From Linanthus parryae (lineage: Eukaryota; Streptophyta; Magnoliopsida; Ericales; Polemoniaceae): a DNA stretch of 64,000 bases. The position numbers were made by a program, and so were the translations under genes. The notes below the pieces were generated by a model, which saw only the letters and a program-made list of their open reading frames with translations, ran no database searches and was not told the origin of the DNA. Every line of letters begins with the position of its first letter. Within the stretch, counting starts at the first letter, position 1. The DNA is taken from contig JALGPY010000009.1 in assembly GCA_023055425.1 (NCBI GenBank), forward strand, positions 18,807,775 through 18,871,774. Direction: 5' to 3'. Shown here piece after piece: positions 57,006-64,000 of the stretch.

Positions 57006-60000
57006 CTAGAGCCAATCTGGCGCATCTCGTATGCCCATACTCCTAGTGTGCCCTTCATGCTTCCACTGCGTGAGAGGCTTTGTAAGCGGGTCTGACAGAT
57101 TATCATCTGTAGGAATCTTGCATATTCGAACGTCTCCTCTATCGATAATATCTCGAATCAGATGAAACTTCCTGAGCACATGCTTGGACTTCTGGTGCGA
57201 TCTTGGTTCCTTTGATTGCGCGATCGCCCCAGTGTTGTCACAGAACAACTCCACTGGATCCGCAATGCTAGGGACCACACCAAGTTCAGAAACAAACTTT
57301 CTGATCCAAACAGCCTCCTTTGCTGCGCCATTTGCAGCAATGTACTCAGCCTCTGTTGTAGAATCAGCCACCGTCTCTTGCTTGGAACTCTTCCAGCTCA
57401 CCGCTGCTCCATTCAGGCAAAACACATATCCCGACTGTGATCTAAAGTCATCTCTGTCGGTTTGGAAGCTTGCATCAGTGTAACCCCTTACACGCAACTC
57501 TTCCTCACCGCCAAACATCAAGAAAGCATCCTTAGTTCTTCTCAAGTACTTTAGGATGTTCTTGACAGCAATCCAGTGACTCTCACCCGGATTGGATTGG
57601 TATCTGCTTGTCATACTCAAGGCATATGACACATCTGGTCTAGTACATAACATGGCGTACATGATAGATCCTATGGCCGAGGCATAGGGAATCCTACTCA
57701 TGCGTTCCTTCTCAATCTCATTGGAAGGACAACCACTCTTTGAAAGAGTGATTCCATGTGACATGGGCAAGAATCCCTTCTTGGAATCTTGCATGTTGAA
57801 CCGTTTCAACACCTTGTCAATATATGTACTCTGACTTAGGCCTAGCAACCTCTTAGACCTATCTCTATAGATCTTTATACCGAGTATATAGGCTGCTTCC
57901 CCTAAGTCTTTCATTGAGAAACACTTTCCTAGCCAATCTTTCATAGATTGCAGCATGGGAATGTCGTTTCCAATGAGTAGTATGTCATCTACATACAAGA
58001 CCAGAAAAGCTACAGAGCTCCCACTAACGTTCTTGTAGACACAAGACTCATCTTCGTTTCTGATGAAGCCAAACTCTTTGACCACTTCATCAAAACGTCG
58101 ATTCCAACTCCTAGAAGCTTGCTTCAATCCATAAATGGATCGTTGCAGCTTACAGACTTTGTTAGCTTGCTTTGGATCCTCAAAACCCTCCGGCTGTATC
58201 ATATACACGTCCTCGAGGAGATTCCCATAAAGGAATGCTGTTTTGACATCCATCTGCCAAATCTCATAGTCGTAGTATGCTGCAATTGCAAGTAGGATTC
58301 GGATGGATTTGGTCATTGCGACTGGTGAAAAGGTTTCATCATAGTCAATACCATGAATCTGTCTGAATCCTTTAGCTACCAATCGGCCCTTATAGGTAAT
58401 CACATTACCATCCATGTCGATCTTGTTCTTGAAGACCCACTTGCACCCTATGGGCCGCGCCCCATCAGGTGGTTCCACCAAAGTCCATACTTTGTTGGTA
58501 TACATGGATTCCATCTCGGATCTCATGGCCTCAAGCCACTTCTGCGAGTCTCGGCCATTCATGGCCTCCTCATAGGTAGTAGGCTCATCATCTATGAGCA
58601 TCGTGTCACCGGAATCAGTCACGAGAAGTCCGTACCTCTCGGGTTCCTGGCGCACTCTACTAGATCTACGAAGCTCTTGTGTTACCTGAACAGGTGGATC
58701 CACAACTGCTTGTGATTCCTGTTCATGTTCCATAATCAGTTCAGTGATTTGTGGTTCTTGAACTTCTTCAAGTTCTACATTCCTCCCACTTGCTTCTTTA
58801 GAGACAAACTCTCTTTCTAGAAACACGCCGGTCCGAGCAACAAACACTTTGTTCTCGGTTGGATTGTAGAAGTAGTATCCCTTAGTTTCCTTAGGGTACC
58901 CCACAAATTTACACTTATCCGATTTAGGCCCTAGCTTGTCTGATTGTAAACGTTTTACATAGACATCGCAGCCCCAAATCCTCATGAACGACAGTGTGGG
59001 ACGCCTCCCTCTCCACATCTCATATGGTGTCTTCATGACTGATTTAGATGGAACACGGTTAATGGTGAAAGCTGCACTTAATAGAGCGTAGCCCCAAAAT
59101 GATAATGGAAGATCGGTTTGACACATCATAGACCGAACCATATCCAATAGGGTTCGATTCCTCCTCTCGGACACGCCATTCCATTGTGGCGTTCCGGGTG
59201 GAGTGAGTTGGGACACGATCCCACACTCTCTAAGATAGTCGTCAAACTCTTGGCTCAAGTATTCTCCTCCACGATCCGATCGTAGAGCCTTGATACTTTT
59301 GCCAAGTTGCTTCTCTACTTCATTCTTGAATTCTTTGAACACTTCAAATGATTCGGATTTTGCCCTCATAAGGTACACAAATCCATATCTACTGTACTCA
59401 TCAGTAAATGTAATGAAGTAGACATAACCACCCCTGGCAGGCGTGGCAAATGGCCCACACACATCGGTATGTATGAGCGCCAATTGCTCACTAGTCCTCT
59501 CACCTTTCTTATTGAAAGGGGACTTTGTCATTTTTCCCAATAAACAAGCCTCACATGTCTCATATGATTCAAAATCAAATGAGTCTAGCAATCCATCCTT
59601 ATGGAGTCTAGATACACGTTTCTCATTTATATGGCCTAAACGACAATGCCATAAATAAGCAGGATTTAAATCATTTATTTTAATCCGCTTGGTATTAATG
59701 TTGTAGACAGGATTGCTTAGATCAAGGACATAAAGTCCATTAAATAATTGCGCACTAAAATAGTGAATATTATTCAAATAAAAGGAACAACAATTGTTCT
59801 TTATTGAAATAATAAAACCTTCCTTGTCCAAACAAGAAATAGAAATAATGTTTCTGCTCATAGCAGGCACAAAATAGCAATTATTTAATTCTAAAACTAA
59901 TCCTGAAGGCACAGATAGCTCGCACACGCCTATGGCCAACGCAGCAACCTTTGCTCCATTCCCAACGCGTAGATCTACCTCCCCTTTAGCCAATCTTTTA

Positions 60001-60956
60001 CTTCTCTTTAGATCCTGCATATTTCGATAAATATGAGATCCACATCCAGTATCTAATGCCCATGATGTAGAGACAGTTAAATTGACATCTACAACAAAAA
60101 TACCTGGTGGTGGTGGAATCACTATTCCAAGCCTCTTGTCCTCCAGATATTTTGGGCAGTTCCTCCTCCAGTGTCCAGGTTGACTACAGTAGTGACATTC
60201 ACCCTTAGTCACGACCTTGGCAACGCCACCAACAGGCTTAAGGGATTGTTCCTTGGACTTGGCAACTGACTTGCCTTTGCCCTTGGAGGAAGAGGCAAAC
60301 TTTTTGCCCTTTCCTTTATGCACCATCATAATGGCCTTGCCCTTACCCTTGTTGATGCTCTGTTCAGCCGTCCTCAACATGTTGAGCAAATCTGGCAGTG
60401 GTTTAACGATCTCGTTCATGTTATAGTTCATAATGAACTGTCCATAACTTTCAGGCAACGATTGCAACACGAGATCGGTTGCCAACTCTTGGCCGACCGG
60501 GAACCCAAGCCGGGCGAGATTCTCCAAGTATCCGATCATTCGGAGTACATGGGGTCCCACCGGGTTCCCTTCTGCCAGATGACATTTGAACAGTGCCTTT
60601 GAGACCTCATACCTCTCTACCCTCGCCTGCTCTTGGAATAGCTGCTTTAGATGTTCGATCATATCGACAGCATTCATGTTCTCATGTTGCTTCTGAAGCT
60701 CAGAGGTCATGGTGCAAAGCATTAGGCAGGCCGCATCATTAGCGTCATCAACACGCTTTTGATACGCCTTTAAGGCAGCAGGTGTCTGATTCTCTGGACC
60801 TTCTGGAACATGCTCCTCTATTGCGTACAGCTTCTTCTCTTGCTTGAGAAGAATTCTCAAGTTTCTGTACCAATCAAGAAAGTTGGTTCCAGAGAGCTTG
60901 TCCTTCTCAAGGACAGATCGTAGGGAATGTTGTGAACTCGATGAGTTGTTTGCCAT
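57006..60956 (-). CDS. Copia Gag-Pol polyprotein, 1316 aa, uninterrupted
   Basis: One frame encodes all proteins needed for particle assembly, reverse transcription and integration. Gag (UBN2-type) covers about residues 1-215, then a Lys/Gly-rich linker. The zinc knuckle starts at Cys254 (CHYCSQPGHWRRNCP). The protease has DTG at 302-304. A GAG_pre-integrase block contains LWHCRLGHI. The integrase triad is D498, D561 and E597, with the canonical 35-residue gap between the last two. The reverse transcriptase has QMDVKTAFLYG and YVDD at 988-991. RNase H shows GYTDASF, STTEAEYIA and KHVLRKFHLIRD. All catalytic residues are present and no stop occurs, so it may be able to move. ATG is the first codon of MANNSSSSQHS. 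The stop falls just before the polypurine tract. I cannot assign the copia lineage. Confidence 0.95.
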   Translation of the reverse strand: MANNSSSSQHSLRSVLEKDKLSGTNFLDWYRNLRILLKQEKKLYAIEEHVPEGPENQTPAALKAYQKRVDDANDAACLMLCTMTSELQKQHENMNAVDMIEHLKQLFQEQARVERYEVSKALFKCHLAEGNPVGPHVLRMIGYLENLARLGFPVGQELATDLVLQSLPESYGQFIMNYNMNEIVKPLPDLLNMLRTAEQSINKGKGKAIMMVHKGKGKKFASSSKGKGKSVAKSKEQSLKPVGGVAKVVTKGECHYCSQPGHWRRNCPKYLEDKRLGIVIPPPPGIFVVDVNLTVSTSWALDTGCGSHIYRNMQDLKRSKRLAKGEVDLRVGNGAKVAALAIGVCELSVPSGLVLELNNCYFVPAMSRNIISISCLDKEGFIISIKNNCCSFYLNNIHYFSAQLFNGLYVLDLSNPVYNINTKRIKINDLNPAYLWHCRLGHINEKRVSRLHKDGLLDSFDFESYETCEACLLGKMTKSPFNKKGERTSEQLALIHTDVCGPFATPARGGYVYFITFTDEYSRYGFVYLMRAKSESFEVFKEFKNEVEKQLGKSIKALRSDRGGEYLSQEFDDYLRECGIVSQLTPPGTPQWNGVSERRNRTLLDMVRSMMCQTDLPLSFWGYALLSAAFTINRVPSKSVMKTPYEMWRGRRPTLSFMRIWGCDVYVKRLQSDKLGPKSDKCKFVGYPKETKGYYFYNPTENKVFVARTGVFLEREFVSKEASGRNVELEEVQEPQITELIMEHEQESQAVVDPPVQVTQELRRSSRVRQEPERYGLLVTDSGDTMLIDDEPTTYEEAMNGRDSQKWLEAMRSEMESMYTNKVWTLVEPPDGARPIGCKWVFKNKIDMDGNVITYKGRLVAKGFRQIHGIDYDETFSPVAMTKSIRILLAIAAYYDYEIWQMDVKTAFLYGNLLEDVYMIQPEGFEDPKQANKVCKLQRSIYGLKQASRSWNRRFDEVVKEFGFIRNEDESCVYKNVSGSSVAFLVLYVDDILLIGNDIPMLQSMKDWLGKCFSMKDLGEAAYILGIKIYRDRSKRLLGLSQSTYIDKVLKRFNMQDSKKGFLPMSHGITLSKSGCPSNEIEKERMSRIPYASAIGSIMYAMLCTRPDVSYALSMTSRYQSNPGESHWIAVKNILKYLRRTKDAFLMFGGEEELRVRGYTDASFQTDRDDFRSQSGYVFCLNGAAVSWKSSKQETVADSTTEAEYIAANGAAKEAVWIRKFVSELGVVPSIADPVELFCDNTGAIAQSKEPRSHQKSKHVLRKFHLIRDIIDRGDVRICKIPTDDNLSDPLTKPLTQWKHEGHTRSMGIRDAPDWL

Positions 60957-62608
60957 TTGGAATTCTACAAAAGGAAAATACGCAAGTTTTAGTATTTATG
61001 AATTTTTGACTATATTTAATAATGTCTAGTTTATTAAATATAGCTCCCACTATTTTTCTACGGATTAATAACCCTCAAGATATTAATGCGGAAAATATCA
61101 TTATATTTTCTAGTGGGCCAAGATCCATCTTTTTCATCTCCTTATGAGCTTGCTTTGGCAAGTCACCCATAATTCGACTACTTCTTAGGTAGGAACAATT
61201 CCAATTGCATCCCATATGCAACTCTTGGTTCAATCGGGCAAATAACTCTTTATTTATCCATCCATATGGATAATCCCAATTGATTGCCTCTAGGTTTCTT
61301 AATCAAATTAATAGCCTATTTGTGCTCAACCTCTTATCTAAACAGTTGCACATTGTTACGTGCCATCGCATTCCATCATTATGAATCAAGTCGCCATGCT
61401 TTGGCACGCACGAACTTGATAAATAATGATGATAATGAGTGTTTAAATAACGAGAAGGCAAGAACACAATATTTAAAATTTGAGGGATTTTCAATTTTAA
61501 TTATTTTGTTGATCAATATCAACTAATCTATCTATTTGAGTTTGGGCACAACTCCAAATAATAGATCCGGGTTGTCTAATTATCTTATTATCCTAATTGC
61601 ATGCATCATCCATACACCAACCACACAAATAATAAGACAATAAATAAACAACCACAAAACAGAAATTAAACGTGATGTGGATATGGCCTTTTCTAGACTA
61701 AGATAATTCCAAGCCAATGGAATTATCTATGAACCCTAAGCAAACACATCTCCATGCGTCTTGATCTTTTGGTCCATCCTTCATAGTCATGTGGAATGCT
61801 CCATGCTCCATGCTCCATCTTTTGTGGCTTCCTTGGCTTTGGGCTTCTTTTCTTCAATCTTGGCTAACAATCTACTTTATCTAGCACTAGCTAATATCTA
61901 TACTAAATAAAATAAATCTCACAAGTTGAGAAAAAAAAATGGCACGCAGGCCATAAAACCCTAATTAATTATTACAATTAATTGATCAGCTCGCAGGCCG
62001 TAAAACCAAACCACAAAATTAAACATCCACATCAAACCACATCCTAAGGCCATATCCAATCACCATGCGATTTGCACATAAACAGTTAAAATCCAATTTT
62101 AACGCGCTTGGTCAATTTTAATTGATTTTAGGATTTCTAGGGTTAAAACGGTCCATGGGTCCAACAATCCAATTGCCCGGGCCCAAACAAAGTGAACCAT
62201 AAGGCCCTAGGGCCGGCCCGGCCCAAAACCCGCAAGCTAGGCCCGCGGGTTAGGGCCGCCCGGCCCCTTAGGGCGCCAATCTTGGGCGGCAAGCAAGGGG
62301 GCGGTCCCCTAGGGTGCCGAACCTCCTTGTGGAGGTTGTTTCCAAAACAACCTCCTTGCTTGGAGCCCAAGTTTGGTTGTTTCCTTGTTTTGGGAGAATT
62401 CCTTCTTCCCCAAGGATGCCCAAACCCTAGATCTAAGATCCTAAAATTTCTCAAACTCACCAATTCATGCATCCAATGCAATAATTGGGTTTTGTTATGA
62501 TTAATTCTTTGACAAATTGCATCCAATGCTTGATTTGTCTTGTTTCACGCGATAAACAACAATTTAAGGTGTAAAACAACAAGAATGTAACACATAAATG
62601 CTCTATGA
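60957..62608 (-). other. Copia 5' leader (about 1.65 kb)
   Basis: A long untranslated stretch lies between the primer-binding site and the gag ATG. It has a GC-rich patch at about 62160-62330 with repeated GGCCCGG/GGGCC words, which should fold strongly. It also has an AT-rich half (61000-62100). Frames here (such as 62526-62143) do not resemble gag and are regarded as non-coding. Confidence 0.7.
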
Positions 62609-62627
62609 CCTGTGGCTCTGATACCAC
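62609..62627 (-). other. Primer-binding site (initiator tRNA-Met)
   Basis: The minus strand reads TGGTATCAGAGCCACAGG right after the 5' LTR, a perfect-looking match to the initiator tRNA-Met 3' end used by most plant copia elements. Confidence 0.95.
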
Positions 62628-64000
62628 TGTAGGGTTTTGATTCATGGATCGCGCAAACGGAAGCATAATCAAACAAATAACCATGCAAAACCCTCCAAGG
62701 ATCACAAGTCTAGATGCATAACGATAGTGAAGGTAAGAAATCATAAACACACCTTTGGGTTCTCCTTGATGACTTCAAACGCGAATAGTGTCACGTTCTC
62801 TATAGTTGATCCACGCCTAGAGTTGATCCTAGATCTCCAATCTCCTTGGTGCTAGCCCGGAATGAGAGGAGGGTGAAGGAATCACACAAAACGAGGCAAA
62901 AGAAGGGGCTCGGCCCTCTTTTGGCGTCGGGGACGAGGGGCGGCGGCAAGGGTGGCGTCGGCCTCCTTGTTGCTTGCTCTCTCTCTCCTTTGTTCTCTCC
63001 CACTCTTGTTATGTTCTCTTTAGAGCATAAGTTATGAGGAAGGAAGGAAGGAGGGTCCTTTATATAGTCCAACAACTCCTTGTTAACTACCTAAAGGACT
63101 TATTCTAGTCCTACTAGAATTCAATTTAGTCCATTCCTTGCAAATTAGTCCCTACTAAGTTTGCAAGGGTTTGCAAAGTGATCCTTCTAATTAATTAATC
63201 CAATTAATTAATTCCCAAATCTAGTACAACTCTATATAGCGTGTGACTCCATAGGTTCTATCTAGTTGGTAGCAACTCTTTGCTAATATGGAGCGGTTTC
63301 TAGCAAAACATCCATTCTAGCCAACTAATAGAATAGTCATCTAGACAACCTTGTACAAGTAATTGTCTCATCCCTTTGCCTCCATATCCGGATTGGACAC
63401 GAGACATACAAGTCACACTCGTATATCCAATCCCTAGTTTCTCGATCCATGGAATAGCCTTATTCGTGCAAATAACATCAATATCCCATATTGATTTATT
63501 TGAGTCTGGCCAGACATTCTATAAGCACTATCCTTCGAGTGGCCTAGGATATTTGCTCCCGTTATGTGGGAGGGGCAAATCCTCTCTACGTCCACTACGA
63601 TCTCTAAGCTTGCTTCTCATTGTATCCAGTACACGCCTTTATAACTACCCAGTTACGGTGTAGCGTTTAACGCTACCAAGATCACAATGATCCACAACTA
63701 GAATATCTAGTGACTTCAAGTCTAAGGATGACAATACCATTGTACCCGATAAGCACTTGTGACTTAACATAACATGTATGTAGCCTTCTCGGTGATGGGT
63801 CAATCCAGTGCAACATTCCGTAATGCACACCTATGTGTTGGATCGTGATATCTCCATATCAATCCAACCCCATACTAGTCTATAAATGATTGTCCCATTT
63901 AATCATTATACTTGACTAGGGATATTTAAGATAAACAACACGATTGTAAATCTAAGGACTTCATTATATTAAATATCCAATAAATAATAAATGAATTTTC
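62628..64000 (-). repeat. 5' LTR of the copia element, cut by window edge
   Basis: 1373 of an expected 1429 bp are visible. Differences from the other LTR are six single bases (in GAAGGAATCACACAAA two, then TTGTTGCTTG, AGTCCATTCC, GTGACTCCAT and CCCGATAAGC one each). Confidence 0.95.

Larger units (their letters stand above)
55563..64000 (-). mobile_element. Young, apparently intact Ty1/copia LTR retrotransposon (right end beyond window)
   Basis: The parts, in plus-strand order, are: left LTR (3' LTR, 55563-56991), polypurine tract, polyprotein (57006-60956), leader, primer-binding site and right LTR (5' LTR, from 62628). The LTRs are offset by exactly 7065 bp with no indel. I counted 6 substitutions over the 1373 bp that can be compared. 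The domain order protease, integrase, reverse transcriptase, RNase H defines copia. About 56 bp of the right LTR and its target duplication lie outside the window. GAATA precedes the left LTR. Confidence 0.95.

Noticed and set aside
57184..60602. Several plus-strand frames of 60-120 codons
   Set aside because: They are antisense shadows of the 1316-aa copia polyprotein.

Overview
This window looks like nuclear DNA of a flowering plant, probably a eudicot. The evidence is GT-AG introns, long AT-rich introns full of MITEs, plant L1-type LINEs with an RNase H domain, Ty1/copia elements, and three plant housekeeping genes. I cannot name the species. No bacterial-type operon, CRISPR array, rRNA or intact tRNA gene was seen.

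Layout. (1) 1-5324, minus strand: most of an L1-type LINE. ORF2 (endonuclease, reverse transcriptase, RNase H) is open to the window edge. ORF1 has one internal stop. (2) 6350-7600: an (AAAT)n tract, a 5'-truncated LINE copy on the plus strand, a fold-back MITE and a tRNA-derived SINE-like sequence. (3) 8298-19393, minus strand: TRAPPC5 (Trs31 homologue), reconstructed here as eight exons (585 nt CDS, 194 aa) spread over 11.1 kb, with introns holding at least seven small elements. (4) 19394-25449: a 6 kb intergenic region between two divergent genes. It holds hairpin repeats, an unrecognised two-exon 69-aa ORF, an array of palindrome-bearing repeats, and a decayed coding-like block on the minus strand. 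(5) 25450-43616, plus strand: FIP1[V]-type pre-mRNA 3'-end processing factor, reconstructed as ten exons (4002 nt CDS, 1333 aa), with a 10.1 kb ninth intron. (6) 43617-50715: spacer with a hAT-like fragment, a possible CCMA 5'UTR exon and a decayed RTE-type LINE. (7) 50716-51399, plus strand: CCMA/ABCI1, the ATP-binding subunit of mitochondrial cytochrome c maturation, in one exon. (8) 52101-54269: a short non-autonomous copia element with a 5-bp target duplication, nearly only gag. (9) 55563 to beyond 64000, minus strand: a young, apparently intact copia retrotransposon with a 1316-aa polyprotein. Its LTRs show 6 differences over the 1373 bp that can be compared.

The genes are not an operon-like unit. 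TRAPPC5 acts in vesicle tethering, FIP1 in nuclear polyadenylation, CCMA in mitochondria. TRAPPC5 and FIP1[V] are also neighbours in Arabidopsis (At5g58030/At5g58040), so the head-to-head pair appears to be conserved microsynteny stretched here by transposon insertion. The most unusual unexplained sequence is at 20.1-25.1 kb. I found no clear evidence of a wholly new biological system.
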